Positions 34,064 to 43,361 of a stretch of 64,000 nucleotides of DNA are shown piece after piece. Source of the DNA: Alistipes sp. (GTDB lineage Bacteria; Bacteroidota; Bacteroidia; Bacteroidales; Rikenellaceae). The notes beneath the pieces were generated by a model, which was not told the origin of the DNA, made no database searches, and was given only the letters and a program-made list of their open reading frames with translations. Location of the stretch: the NCBI GenBank assembly GCA_017399485.1, contig JAFQCA010000007.1, positions 1-64,000 on the forward strand, read 5' to 3'. Position 1 is the first letter of the stretch; each line of letters opens with the position of its first letter. Made by a program: the position numbers and the translations under genes.

Positions 34064-35568
34064 TATTTTGTCTCTTTTTTAAGTGATAATAACCACATAC
34101 CTATCGCTGTGAATGCGGCATTGAACAATAATATCTCGTAACTGAACTGGTATCCTCCGAACCAACGCTCCGAATTCATCTGCAATAGCAGGCTTAAGCC
34201 TACGCCTATGATGGCCGCAAAAGGAACGTATTTGTCGGCAGTGTGTCGGCGTGAGAAGATACCAAATGCAAACATACCGAGTATGGGGCCATAGGTGTAA
34301 CTTGCCAACGTATATACCATATCTATAAGGCTGGTATTCTTGCAGGCGTTGAAGATAAGTATGAATATTCCCATCATTACAGCCATTGCAATGTGTATGC
34401 GTTTGCGAACGGTGGTCAATTGTTTCTCGTCGTATCGTTTTGTGCCGTGTAGAATATCTACTGTAAACGATGTTGTCAAGGCTGTCATTGCCGAGCCTGC
34501 AGCCGAATAAGTTGAAGAAATAAGTCCCAATACGAACAAGATACCTACAATCAAAGGCAGACCGCTCTTTGTGGCAATATATGAAAATACTTGGTCGCTA
34601 TCTGCAATGATAGTATTGCCTGCGGCATCCACCATAGGGAAGAAACTCTCTGCTCCACCTGTGATACCCTTGCCTGCTAGATATATGTAGAATAGAACAC
34701 CCAAGAATAGGAACATAAATATTACGGCAGCCTGCAAAAAGATTGAGATGACAAGATTCTTCTGCGAGTCGCGTGGGCTCTTGCAAGAGAGTGTACGTTG
34801 CATCATATCCTGGTCAAGGCCTGTTGTGGCGATTGACATAAATACACCTGCCAAGAATTGTTTCCAGAAGAAGCGTTTGTCGGCACCGTCTTCGAAGAAG
34901 AACAACTGCGAGTAGTCGTGTGATGATACCTGCGATACGGCTTCGCCAAATCCGAATCCCAACTCCTTAATCATAAATATGATACATAGTACAACGCTAC
35001 CAATCAAACACGCTGTTTTCAGAAGGTCGGTACCAATAACCGAACTTACACCGCCGGCGCGAGTGTATAGCCATACAAGGGCCATCATTATTGCGACATT
35101 CGCCACAAACGGGATTCCATATGCGTCAAATACGAGTGTCTGCAATACTGCGCAGATAAGAAATGCTCGCAATGCCGCACCTGTCATCTTCGAAATGAAG
35201 AAAAACCACGCTCCCGTAGCGTAAGATTTTGCGCCGAAACGGTCATCGAGATATTGGTAGAGCGATATAACGTTGAGTTTATAGAAAAGCGGGATTAGGA
35301 CAAACGCAATAAGGCAGTTACCGACGATAAATCCCATCACCATCTGCATATACGAGAATCCGCTCTGTGCTACCCAGCCCGGAACAGAGATAAACGTAAC
35401 GCCCGAAATGGCCGCTCCGACCATAGCCATAGCGGCGATAACCCAAGAGTTGCTACGTCCTCCCGTGAAGAATGAAGAGTTGTCGCTGCCACGCGATGTG
35501 CGCCAGGCAACATAGAATAGTATGGCCAAATATACGGCCACTGTAATAAGTACAATTGTAGGTGTCAT
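34063..35568 (-). CDS. Sodium:solute symporter (MurT-like)
   Basis: 501 residues with about 13 membrane helices, typical of the SSS family (TC 2.A.21). Recognisable parts are FFTGGRSNSWVIAAMAMVGAAISGVTFISVPGW near the N-terminus and SSTYSAAGSAMTALTTSF near residue 360. First gene of the run SSS - kinase - murQ - C69 peptidase. In Tannerella forsythia an inner-membrane transporter, MurT, sits next to MurK and MurQ and imports MurNAc. By that analogy this protein probably imports MurNAc or a related aminosugar with sodium. Confidence 0.88.
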   Translation of the reverse strand: MTPTIVLITVAVYLAILFYVAWRTSRGSDNSSFFTGGRSNSWVIAAMAMVGAAISGVTFISVPGWVAQSGFSYMQMVMGFIVGNCLIAFVLIPLFYKLNVISLYQYLDDRFGAKSYATGAWFFFISKMTGAALRAFLICAVLQTLVFDAYGIPFVANVAIMMALVWLYTRAGGVSSVIGTDLLKTACLIGSVVLCIIFMIKELGFGFGEAVSQVSSHDYSQLFFFEDGADKRFFWKQFLAGVFMSIATTGLDQDMMQRTLSCKSPRDSQKNLVISIFLQAAVIFMFLFLGVLFYIYLAGKGITGGAESFFPMVDAAGNTIIADSDQVFSYIATKSGLPLIVGILFVLGLISSTYSAAGSAMTALTTSFTVDILHGTKRYDEKQLTTVRKRIHIAMAVMMGIFILIFNACKNTSLIDMVYTLASYTYGPILGMFAFGIFSRRHTADKYVPFAAIIGVGLSLLLQMNSERWFGGYQFSYEILLFNAAFTAIGMWLLSLKKETK

Positions 35569-35591
35569 AGTTAGTTTTAATTATAATCGAA

Positions 35592-35599
35592 CAAAGATA
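35592..35599 (-). promoter_or_regulatory. -7 box of the symporter-kinase-murQ operon
   Basis: TATCTTTG on the minus strand, 24 bases before the symporter start. Confidence 0.55.
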
Positions 35600-35748
35600 G
35601 GAAAAATGGGCAGAATTTGAAACTTTTTTGCCCATAATAATGCGTTTGGCGATTTTTGAACTCCTCTTTATAGTTTTCTTTTCTTATGATATGATTTTTT
35701 TGTTTGTTGTTTTTTTGCGGATGTGATACCTATACAACGAATTTTGCG

Positions 35749-35756
35749 TATATTTG
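35749..35756 (+). promoter_or_regulatory. -7 box upstream of DUF4832 gene
   Basis: TATATTTG, 18 bases before ATG 35774. This position rules out the upstream ATG at 35723 as the start. Confidence 0.55.
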
Positions 35757-35773
35757 TAAATAAAATTTTCATT

Positions 35774-37306
35774 ATGGAGAAGATTAATAGACGAACATTC
35801 TTGCGTCGTACAGGCATTTCGACTGCTGCTTTGGCGGTTGGGGCTTACGGCAAGGCGTTGGCGACAGATATGACTTATTCGGCATCGGAGGGCGTGGCAA
35901 ATGATGGTTCATCGGCTACGGTGGCTGATAAAGGTGCGCGATATGAGGCTTTGTTAGCCGACAATGGTCGTGCTCTGGTAAATCCTATGATGGGCTGGAC
36001 TATGCACTTCTATTCTAATGTGTTGGCTAATTATGGGTCTAAACTTGCGCCATCGGATACATTGGATGATTTTCCGGGTTTATCAACCGTATATCTGCGG
36101 GTGCCTTGGGCTTTCGTCGAGCCTGAAGAGGGACGGTTTGTGTGGGAGTTGCTTGACACGCCTGCGCAGCGTTGGATTGAGAAGGGCAAATATGTCGCAT
36201 TCCGCATAAGTGCGATGGAGAGTTGGTTATATTATGCTACTCCAAAATGGGTGTTTGATGCAGGTGCTGTGGGTTATGATGTTGAGGGGCATTATATCGA
36301 GCCTGAGTATGATGATGCCATTTTTATGGAGAAAGTTGAGAATTTTGTAAAGGCATTTGCTGCCCGATACGATAATAATCCAAATGTGGTGTTTGTCGAT
36401 GTAGGTCATTTTGGTATGTGGGGCGAAGGTCATACCGTGATGACTACGCCCAAACACGGACACGCGTGGGGTGTCGAGACTCAAAAACGACATATAGATA
36501 TATATCTTCGTCATTTCCGTTCGACGCAACTATGCATATCGGACGATTTTGCAGGTCACGACAATCGTGCGGCCCGATTTGAGATTACCGACTACGCCTT
36601 CTCTAAGGGTGTGACTCTGCGCGATGACAGCATTTTGGTGCAGCCCTACCCTAATTCGTGGTATCATAGTGAGTTGGCACAACAGTTCTGGCCGACATTG
36701 CCTGTTATTTTGGAGCACGAACACTACGGAGGTTCGGTTGATAGAGGTAGTTGGAATAAGGATTTATTCTTGAAGGCTGTTGAGGATTATCACTCATCAT
36801 TTATGTCGATACATTGGTGGCCGAGAGTGCTTTTGGAGGAGAATAGAGATGTCATCGAAAAGATTAATCGCCGTATGGGTTATCGTCTATGTGCCGATAG
36901 TGTCGAGTGGCCAAAGAGTGTCAGTCGTGGTGAGAAATTTACTATCAAGTGTAAGATGCGTAATGCGGGTGTGGCTCCTTGCTATAAGGGTGGCCATCTG
37001 TGTTTTACGCTGAAGGATGATAAGGGTGGTGTGGTATCGGCTTTGGTGGTTGATAACTTCGATGTTAAGTCGTTGGAGGTTGCCGCTCCCGATAAGGCAA
37101 AAGCGGTTGTAGTCGAGCAGGAGTTCTGTATTGCACCCCGTTATGAGGATAAGGCGGGAGTGTTTTTCAGAAGTTGTGCTACTGGGGAGTATGATTTGTA
37201 TATGTCGGTAGGTCAGCGCGATGGAACTCCTTTGTATGAACTACCCTATTATGGTTGTGATGGTCATAAACGATATAAAATTGGAAAAATTAAATTAACA
37301 GAATAG
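35774..37306 (+). CDS. DUF4832/DUF4874-type secreted protein with twin-arginine signal
   Basis: 510 residues from ATG 35774. The N-terminus MEKINRRTFLRRTGISTAALAVG is a Tat signal with RRTFLRR. The barrel-like N-terminal part (RALVNPMMGWTMHFYSN, STVYLRVPWAFVEPEEGRFVW) resembles DUF4874, and the C-terminal beta-sandwich (from about 390: MGYRLCADSVEWPKSVSRG) resembles DUF4832. Both occur in putative GH42-like glycosidases. A possible catalytic glutamate lies in GHFGMWGEGHT. Activity unknown. It is followed after 4 bases by the GH99-like/CBM9 gene, so the two form a unit. Confidence 0.75.
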   Translation: MEKINRRTFLRRTGISTAALAVGAYGKALATDMTYSASEGVANDGSSATVADKGARYEALLADNGRALVNPMMGWTMHFYSNVLANYGSKLAPSDTLDDFPGLSTVYLRVPWAFVEPEEGRFVWELLDTPAQRWIEKGKYVAFRISAMESWLYYATPKWVFDAGAVGYDVEGHYIEPEYDDAIFMEKVENFVKAFAARYDNNPNVVFVDVGHFGMWGEGHTVMTTPKHGHAWGVETQKRHIDIYLRHFRSTQLCISDDFAGHDNRAARFEITDYAFSKGVTLRDDSILVQPYPNSWYHSELAQQFWPTLPVILEHEHYGGSVDRGSWNKDLFLKAVEDYHSSFMSIHWWPRVLLEENRDVIEKINRRMGYRLCADSVEWPKSVSRGEKFTIKCKMRNAGVAPCYKGGHLCFTLKDDKGGVVSALVVDNFDVKSLEVAAPDKAKAVVVEQEFCIAPRYEDKAGVFFRSCATGEYDLYMSVGQRDGTPLYELPYYGCDGHKRYKIGKIKLTE

Positions 37307-37310
37307 AGTT

Positions 37311-39110
37311 ATGAGACGAGTTATTTCGATATTTTGCCTTGCATTTATGCTTTTTATGGCAGGCGATGTGATGGCGCAAAATTATGGTAACGGCTTGCCT
37401 GCTACTGATGCTCTGGGCCGCAAGTTACCTGACGCTGAAGAGGCTGGTGCGCCACGCAAAGGTAAGTATGTAGGTCTGTTTTATTGGACGTGGCACACTA
37501 ATTTTTCGGACCTTGATGTGTGTATTCCGAGTCGTATAATTGAGAAACATCCCGATGCAGCATACAACTATGAGCATCCTGCTTGGGATAATACCGCGCA
37601 TACCTGTTTCTGGGGAGAGCCTCTGTTCGGCTTTTACCGCGATACCGATAAGTGGGTTTTGCGTAAGCACGCCGAGATGTTGGCCGATGCGGGTGTCGAT
37701 GTGTTGTTTTTTGACTGCACTAATGGTAATTTTACTTGGCAGGAATCGTATCAGGCTTTGTGTGAGGTCTTTGCCGAGGCGCGTCGGGATGGAGTTAATA
37801 CCCCACAGATAGCCTTTATGTTGGCATTTGGCCCGATGGAGGGCAGTCGAGAGGCTATTATCAGCATATATAAAGACTTGTATAAGCCAGCCAAGTATGA
37901 GGAGTTGTTCTTCAAGTGGCACGGCAAGCCGCTGATTATGGCCTATCCCGAGATGTTGGGCGATGTTGAGGGAGATGCCGCGACTACAGCGTTGCACCGT
38001 GAGATTCGCGAGTACTTTACTTTCCGTCCCGGTCAGCCTGTCTATAATCAGGGCCCGCAACGAGATGACCATTGGGGATGGTTGGAGATTTATCCGCAGC
38101 ACGGTTTTGTAAAGAAGGCTGATGGTGGTTTTGAGCAGGTGACCGTTGGCGTGTCGCAGAATTGGACAGCACATCAGGGGTTGAGTGCAATGAATACCAA
38201 AGGCGCATTTGGCCGCAGTTACACCGATGCAAAAGGTCACAATTATAGTGAGGGCGCAGTAAACGAGGGCCTTAATTTTCAGGAGCAATGGCAAAGAGCC
38301 TTGTCGCTTGACCCCGATTTCATCTTTATTACGGGTTGGAATGAGTGGATTATGGGCCGTCATAAGGAGTGGATGAATCAGACCAACGCCTTCCCTGACC
38401 AATTCGACCAGGAGCATAGCCGCGATATAGAGCCTATGCGAGGAGGTCACGGTGACAACTACTATTATCAGATGATAGCCAATATCCGTCGTTTTAAGGG
38501 TGTGCCTGCGGTTGTGCAGGAGCCTGCTATGCCTGTCAAGAAGATGAAGGTTGATGGCGCATTTGAGGATTGGCAGAGTGTTAAAGGCTATCAGGCAACA
38601 CGTGGTAATACTCTTCATCGTGACAGTAAGGGCTGGGGTGATTTGGTCTATCAGAATAAGAGTGGACGTAACGATATCGTAGATGTGAGGGTTGCTCACG
38701 ATAAGAAAAATATATATTTCTATGTTGCTTGTGCCGAGCCTATTACACCATCAACCGATAGGTCGTGGATGCGCCTGTATATCGACATTGACCGCAAGCG
38801 AGAGAGTGGTTGGGAAGGGTACGATTTTGTACTTAATCGTATTGCTCCATCAGCCGAAGAGATTGTTATCGAGCGAGCGACTTCGGGTGCTACGTGGCAA
38901 CGTGCAGGCAAGGTGGCATATAGCGTGTCGGAGAACTATATGGAGTTGGCTATTCCGTTGGAGTTGATAGGTCTGACAAGCGAGGTGGCGTTTGAGTTGG
39001 AGTTTAAGTGGGCTGATAATATCCAGAGCGACAATGATGTTTATGAGTTCTACCTTAATGGCGACTCAGCACCTCAGGGCCGTTTCAATTATGTTTATAA
39101 AGCCCAATAA
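37311..39110 (+). CDS. GH99/GH71-like protein with C-terminal CBM9-like domain
   Basis: 599 residues with a Sec signal (about 1-22, ending GDVMAQ). The catalytic-like domain (about 45-405) has YVGLFYWTWH, ADAGVDVLFFDCTNG and ITGWNEW, motifs shared with GH99-like and WbsX-type barrels. The C-terminal domain (from about 410: KKMKVDGAFEDWQSV, DVRVAHDKKNIYFYVACAEP) is CBM9/DOMON-like and probably binds glycan ends. The CBM recurs as a free lipoprotein at 46852-47559. The substrate is not known; alpha-mannosides or alpha-glucans are possible. Confidence 0.75.
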   Translation: MRRVISIFCLAFMLFMAGDVMAQNYGNGLPATDALGRKLPDAEEAGAPRKGKYVGLFYWTWHTNFSDLDVCIPSRIIEKHPDAAYNYEHPAWDNTAHTCFWGEPLFGFYRDTDKWVLRKHAEMLADAGVDVLFFDCTNGNFTWQESYQALCEVFAEARRDGVNTPQIAFMLAFGPMEGSREAIISIYKDLYKPAKYEELFFKWHGKPLIMAYPEMLGDVEGDAATTALHREIREYFTFRPGQPVYNQGPQRDDHWGWLEIYPQHGFVKKADGGFEQVTVGVSQNWTAHQGLSAMNTKGAFGRSYTDAKGHNYSEGAVNEGLNFQEQWQRALSLDPDFIFITGWNEWIMGRHKEWMNQTNAFPDQFDQEHSRDIEPMRGGHGDNYYYQMIANIRRFKGVPAVVQEPAMPVKKMKVDGAFEDWQSVKGYQATRGNTLHRDSKGWGDLVYQNKSGRNDIVDVRVAHDKKNIYFYVACAEPITPSTDRSWMRLYIDIDRKRESGWEGYDFVLNRIAPSAEEIVIERATSGATWQRAGKVAYSVSENYMELAIPLELIGLTSEVAFELEFKWADNIQSDNDVYEFYLNGDSAPQGRFNYVYKAQ

Positions 39111-39137
39111 TACTATATTAATTTACTAAAGATTATT

Positions 39138-39797
39138 ATGTCGATTAGAACCGAAATAGAGCGTCTGCGCGAGGAACTGCCTGAAGGAGTTAGGCTGCTT
39201 GCAGTCTCTAAATTTCATCCTGTTGAGGCACTGAGTGAGGCCTATGATGCAGGTCAGCGGGCCTTTGGCGAGAGTCGCCCGCAGGAGTTGAGACTCAAAG
39301 CGGAAATCTTGCCACGCGATATAGAGTGGCATATGATAGGTCACCTGCAAACCAATAAGGTAAAATATATCGTGCCGTTTGTGACGCTTATTGAGTCGTT
39401 GGATAGCGAGCGTTTGGCTCAAGAGATTAATCGTCAAGCCGAGCGATGTGGCCGTGTGATAGATTGTCTGTTGGAGATTCATATAACCGACGAGGAGTCG
39501 AAGTCGGGTTGGGCGTATGATGAGTTGATGAGTTTTGTAAGTGGTGGAGGTTTTCAGGCCTACCCTAACATCCGAGTGCGAGGTGTTATGGGTATGGCGA
39601 CATTTACCGATGATGAGGCTGTCGTACGTCGCGATTTTAAGCGTTTGGCAGAGTGTAAAGCCGAATTGTCGGAGTATTTTGGTGAGGAGTTCGATACGCT
39701 CTCTATGGGAATGTCTGATGATTATCGCATAGCGTTGGAGTATGGTACAACGGAAGTACGTATTGGCTCTACAATCTTCGGCGCACGTGAATATTAG
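39138..39797 (+). CDS. YggS/PROSC-family PLP homeostasis protein
   Basis: 219 residues. The PLP lysine is K25 in LLAVSKFHPVEAL. Other motifs are FGESRPQEL, WHMIGHLQTNKVKYI and LSMGMSDDYRIALEYGTTEVRIGSTIFG. This single-domain barrel binds PLP without a known catalytic turnover and protects against PLP imbalance. It lies 27 bases downstream of the GH99-like gene. One family feature varies: QxNKxK is present here as QTNKVK, as usual. Confidence 0.93.
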   Translation: MSIRTEIERLREELPEGVRLLAVSKFHPVEALSEAYDAGQRAFGESRPQELRLKAEILPRDIEWHMIGHLQTNKVKYIVPFVTLIESLDSERLAQEINRQAERCGRVIDCLLEIHITDEESKSGWAYDELMSFVSGGGFQAYPNIRVRGVMGMATFTDDEAVVRRDFKRLAECKAELSEYFGEEFDTLSMGMSDDYRIALEYGTTEVRIGSTIFGAREY

Positions 39798-39827
39798 AAT
39801 ATTAATAGATTGCTAACCTATAAATAT

Positions 39828-40799
39828 ATGGATAGAAAAGAATTTTTGGCATCGATGCTCACTTTGGGTGGCGCGGCCCTTGTGCCGAGTGTCGCCAAGG
39901 CCGATGTGCTGAAAAATATCGAAAGACTTGTTGCTGCGGCACCTCGTAAGAAGATGGATGAAAGATTGGCTGTGTTGCTCTCGGATATTCACATTTGCGG
40001 CGAGTTGAAGGAAGGCAAATCGCTCCATTATCCCTATAACCCTACATCGTTGCAGTTGCGTATCGAGGAGATTTTGTCGATGCGCCCTCTGCCTGCCAAT
40101 GTGTTGGTGTTTGGTGATGTCGCGTGGGACTACGGTTTGGTCACTGATTACCGCTATGCTGCCGAGTTGTTGCGCCCTTTGGAGGATGCCGGGATAAAAG
40201 TTACTCTGGGTTTGGGTAATCACGACAGACGTACCGCATTTTTTAAGGTTTTTCCGCAGTATGCGCAGAATACTCCCGTTGAAGGCAGAGCGGTGTCGGT
40301 AGTCGCATTGCCTGACGTTGATGTGATTATGTTGGACTCTTTGGCTGAGAAACCGGTGTTGCAACCTCGTCAAGCAACAACCGTTAGTGGCGAGATAGAC
40401 AAAGAGCAGATTGCGTGGCTCAAAGAGTTCTTGTCGCAGAGTAAACGTCCCGCCATATTGTGCGCTCACCATCCGTTGAAAGAGATGCCTTTGCTCGAAA
40501 AACAGATTTCGATATCACCTAACGTGGTCGGATATGTATATGGACACGTTCACTATTGGAGCAAGATGCCCTATATCATACGCTCACGTGAGCCGCAACG
40601 TATGATACAGACTGTGTCGTTGCCTGCTACATTCTACGGTGATATAGGTATGGCGGTTATGCATACCAGCGCGAAGGGAGCAAGGATAGAGTATTCGTCG
40701 AAGGGCTTCTGGTGGCCACAACCTGCCGACAATCCGCCTAAGGAGTGGCAACGACGTGTAGATGATATGCAGAATGAAGAGGTTAATCTTCTGTTTTAG
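39828..40799 (+). CDS. Secreted calcineurin-like metallophosphoesterase
   Basis: 323 residues from ATG 39828; an in-frame TTG upstream at 39810 gives no better signal. MDRKEFLASMLTLGGAALVPSVAKA resembles a Tat-derived leader that has lost the second arginine (DRKEF). Metal-binding blocks are LLSDIHICG, VFGDVAWD, GLGNHDRR, LCAHHPL and YGHVHYW; the usual GDxxD second block is GDVAWD. Substrate unknown. It is the last gene of the plus-strand run that began with the DUF4832 gene. Confidence 0.8.
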   Translation: MDRKEFLASMLTLGGAALVPSVAKADVLKNIERLVAAAPRKKMDERLAVLLSDIHICGELKEGKSLHYPYNPTSLQLRIEEILSMRPLPANVLVFGDVAWDYGLVTDYRYAAELLRPLEDAGIKVTLGLGNHDRRTAFFKVFPQYAQNTPVEGRAVSVVALPDVDVIMLDSLAEKPVLQPRQATTVSGEIDKEQIAWLKEFLSQSKRPAILCAHHPLKEMPLLEKQISISPNVVGYVYGHVHYWSKMPYIIRSREPQRMIQTVSLPATFYGDIGMAVMHTSAKGARIEYSSKGFWWPQPADNPPKEWQRRVDDMQNEEVNLLF

Positions 40800-40816
40800 C
40801 AGTATATTAAGATAAA

Positions 40817-40856
40817 TAATAGCGGCGACTCTCTTTTGGGAATCGCCGTTATTTTA
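40817..40856. terminator. Terminator between convergent genes
   Basis: AATAGCGGCGACT pairs with AATCGCCGTTATT (two mismatches), followed by TTTTATT. Confidence 0.7.
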
Positions 40857-40874
40857 TTCTATTTTCACCTTACT

Positions 40875-42239
40875 TTAAGGTATATATGGCTCGTCAAAGA
40901 GTTCGTTATTATCTGCCGTAAACATTCGTGTCGAAATGTTGTACGTTGCATCGGGTTTGCTGGGATGGCGATACTTTAGAATCACGACAAATGCCTTGTA
41001 ACCGCTCTGCGGATAATCCACTCCGACCTTGAAACGCTTTGAGTGTGCTACCCCATCAACTTTGGTCGGCTTGAATTCACATTTGCGAAAATCCTTGTTC
41101 TCAGAGTTTGCCTCCCAAATCTCAACGCCTTCGAGGAGGTCTTTATTGGCCTTAAATTGTAGAGTTATACCCTCTGCTGACTCTTTGGCCTTGTAATCCA
41201 TCTGCGGATACTTCAGTCCGTTGATGCTCTGGTGGAAAAATGCTTCCAGTGACGTTATAGCCTCATCGTCCAGACCGTGCCCCGCATTTACCGAATATGC
41301 AGTCCAACTCTTGCCGGGAATATCGTCTATGTAGTTTTTAACAGCATCTACAGTCCAATAAGGGTCGTTAGAGCCCAATAACACCATCTTGGGCATTGTG
41401 TGATTCTTGCGGTAGTAATATGGGTCAATCATTTTGGCTATTTCCAACCCTTCGGGCGTAACCAACTGCTCGGTAAGACCAATATTTACGTAGTCGCCAA
41501 TCTGTGCGCTATAATCACCAAACATATGACGCTGATATGGCACATTGACCTGCATATTGAGAATGTCTATCACCGCAGGTGCTATGGCTGCAATACGCTT
41601 ATCGCCCGAACCTGCCGTCATCCACGTTGTCCAACCACGTTTTGAGTAGCCGTTGAGCACAAATCTATTGACCCTCTTGTTGCGTTTCTCGCTTACAAAC
41701 TCCTCTACTGCATCCATTGCCTTAACAGCACTCTTCACCATAGGGAACAATAGCGGCCAACTATAATCTTTTTCAGTCTGGAATCTATAAAGCGTATATG
41801 AGAGCAAATCATCCTCATATTTTCCTCCGAATAGAGGTTGACGAGGTACTTGCCACAAGATAGCAGTTACCGCCTTGCAGCGATGGGCAATATCGCTCAT
41901 TGCCTTAATTGTCCTATCATCCCAACCGTGTAGATTAGGTTTCTCGGTTTCGGTATCTACGCTACCTCCCGATATGTGCAATAGCGCTTCGTCGTGTTCC
42001 ACAACATTAGGAATTATCACGACCAACTCGTGACGCCAAACGATATCCTGCCACTTCTGCGAAGTGAGTTCCAAGCGATAGGCCGTAACACCCTCGCCTC
42101 GCATTTGGTCTATTGACTCCCATTTATAGTTGTTGTCGCCGTTATTTATGTAATCAACAAGTGCCGTCTCGGCAGTCGTCTGTGCATAGATAACACACGA
42201 TAGCGCTGACAAAATCAGTGTGCAGAGAAATCGTTTCAT
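40875..42239 (-). CDS. PhoPQ-activated pathogenicity-related (PqaA-type) protein
   Basis: 454 residues with a Sec signal (about 1-19). It has an alpha/beta-hydrolase-like fold with the family blocks WRHELVVIIPN, GGSVDTE and FVLNGYSKRGWTTWMTAGSGDKRIAAIAPAVIDILNM. In place of the usual GxSxG nucleophile it has GYSKRG, which keeps a serine. The name comes from the Salmonella PhoPQ regulon and says little about the reaction. In Bacteroidota these proteins often sit near glycan enzymes. It is downstream of the M23 gene on the same strand, 49 bases away. Confidence 0.85.
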   Translation of the reverse strand: MKRFLCTLILSALSCVIYAQTTAETALVDYINNGDNNYKWESIDQMRGEGVTAYRLELTSQKWQDIVWRHELVVIIPNVVEHDEALLHISGGSVDTETEKPNLHGWDDRTIKAMSDIAHRCKAVTAILWQVPRQPLFGGKYEDDLLSYTLYRFQTEKDYSWPLLFPMVKSAVKAMDAVEEFVSEKRNKRVNRFVLNGYSKRGWTTWMTAGSGDKRIAAIAPAVIDILNMQVNVPYQRHMFGDYSAQIGDYVNIGLTEQLVTPEGLEIAKMIDPYYYRKNHTMPKMVLLGSNDPYWTVDAVKNYIDDIPGKSWTAYSVNAGHGLDDEAITSLEAFFHQSINGLKYPQMDYKAKESAEGITLQFKANKDLLEGVEIWEANSENKDFRKCEFKPTKVDGVAHSKRFKVGVDYPQSGYKAFVVILKYRHPSKPDATYNISTRMFTADNNELFDEPYIP

Positions 42240-42288
42240 AATTTTAAGGTTTTATTTTATTGTAGGTCGTTCTGTATAGTTTTGCTGA

Positions 42289-43335
42289 CTATCTTACCCT
42301 GATTCGTTGACCAATGCGCAGTGTCGAGGTCTTTTTGATGCCATTTAACTGACATAGTTTCGTAACAGTTGTGTGATTGTTGATAGCGATGCGGCCCAAA
42401 GTATCACCCTTCTTTACGATATGGTACTTAATGGCGGCAGCCTCAGCGGCAATCTTCTTATCCTCCTCGTCGCTCTGTATCTCCTCGTCAAAATCTTGCG
42501 TGAAACGAGAATATGGGCTAAAATATGTACGTTTCAATAGGAATGTCTCGCGACGCAAGGTTCCTGTTGTGAAATCAATCAAACGCTCGGGGTCAAAGGT
42601 GTGTCCCTTGTAACGAATCTCATAGTGGAGGTGTGAACCTGTACTACGTCCTGTATTACCACCTTTACCGATAACCTGACCTGCCGATACCCAGTCGTTA
42701 GGCTTAACGCTTATTTCAGAGAGGTGGCCGTAGTATGTCTCCAGACCATTGTCGTGACGCAGAACGATAAGATTACCATATCCACCGCTTACATATGTAC
42801 ATATACGTACACGTCCGTCAAAGGTAGCGTAAATCGGGTCACCCGTCTCAAGGTCGATATCTGTACCCTGATGTACACGACGACGGCGTGGTCCATACTT
42901 CGATGTAACGCGGCCCTTAGATGGGTAGTGATAACTCTTTAACGAATCGACCAAGTCGATAACCATCGAAATAGGCAAATCCTTCAACTCTACTTTGTGA
43001 GGCTGAATCTTTGTGGTATCCCAATCCTGAATAAAGACGGTTTCATCCAATACGTCGATGTCGCGGTTTCTCACAAAACGCCAGGTATTATCGTTGTAAA
43101 GAACAATGTTGAGTCCCTCGCTTGATGATGGTATGGTGTCAACCACCAATACATCTGTGGCATTGAATTCTGGACCTGATGCCAACGGTACACGCTTTAC
43201 GATGATGGCATCAGCGGGTAACGAATCTTTTTTTAATGAATCAGCCTTTTCTTTCTCCTCTGTTGTCTGCTGCGCTGTGGCTGTAATTGCTACGGTGAGC
43301 GATAAAAATAATAGCAGTGTTCTGCGTAAATTCAT
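42289..43335 (-). CDS. M23 peptidase with C-terminal LysM domain
   Basis: 348 residues from ATG 43335, chosen because MNLRRTLLLFLSLTVAITATAQQ is a good signal peptide; the frame runs on to 43395. The M23 domain shows VTSKYGPRRRRVHQGTDIDL (first zinc ligands H and D), YYGHLSEI and GSHLHYEIRYKG (HxH ligand pair). The C-terminal LysM (YHIVKKGDTLGRIAINN...GQRIRVR) binds peptidoglycan. It is a cell-wall endopeptidase or, if partners are required, an amidase activator. All zinc residues are present, so it is probably active. Confidence 0.92.
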   Translation of the reverse strand: MNLRRTLLLFLSLTVAITATAQQTTEEKEKADSLKKDSLPADAIIVKRVPLASGPEFNATDVLVVDTIPSSSEGLNIVLYNDNTWRFVRNRDIDVLDETVFIQDWDTTKIQPHKVELKDLPISMVIDLVDSLKSYHYPSKGRVTSKYGPRRRRVHQGTDIDLETGDPIYATFDGRVRICTYVSGGYGNLIVLRHDNGLETYYGHLSEISVKPNDWVSAGQVIGKGGNTGRSTGSHLHYEIRYKGHTFDPERLIDFTTGTLRRETFLLKRTYFSPYSRFTQDFDEEIQSDEEDKKIAAEAAAIKYHIVKKGDTLGRIAINNHTTVTKLCQLNGIKKTSTLRIGQRIRVR

Positions 43336-43361
43336 TTTGGTTAGTTGTATTATGTGTTTTA

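Noticed and set aside
37425..38699. 424-codon minus-strand ORF opposite the GH99-like gene
   Set aside because: It is the complement of a clear coding gene with signal peptide and domains; the peptide has no recognisable features.
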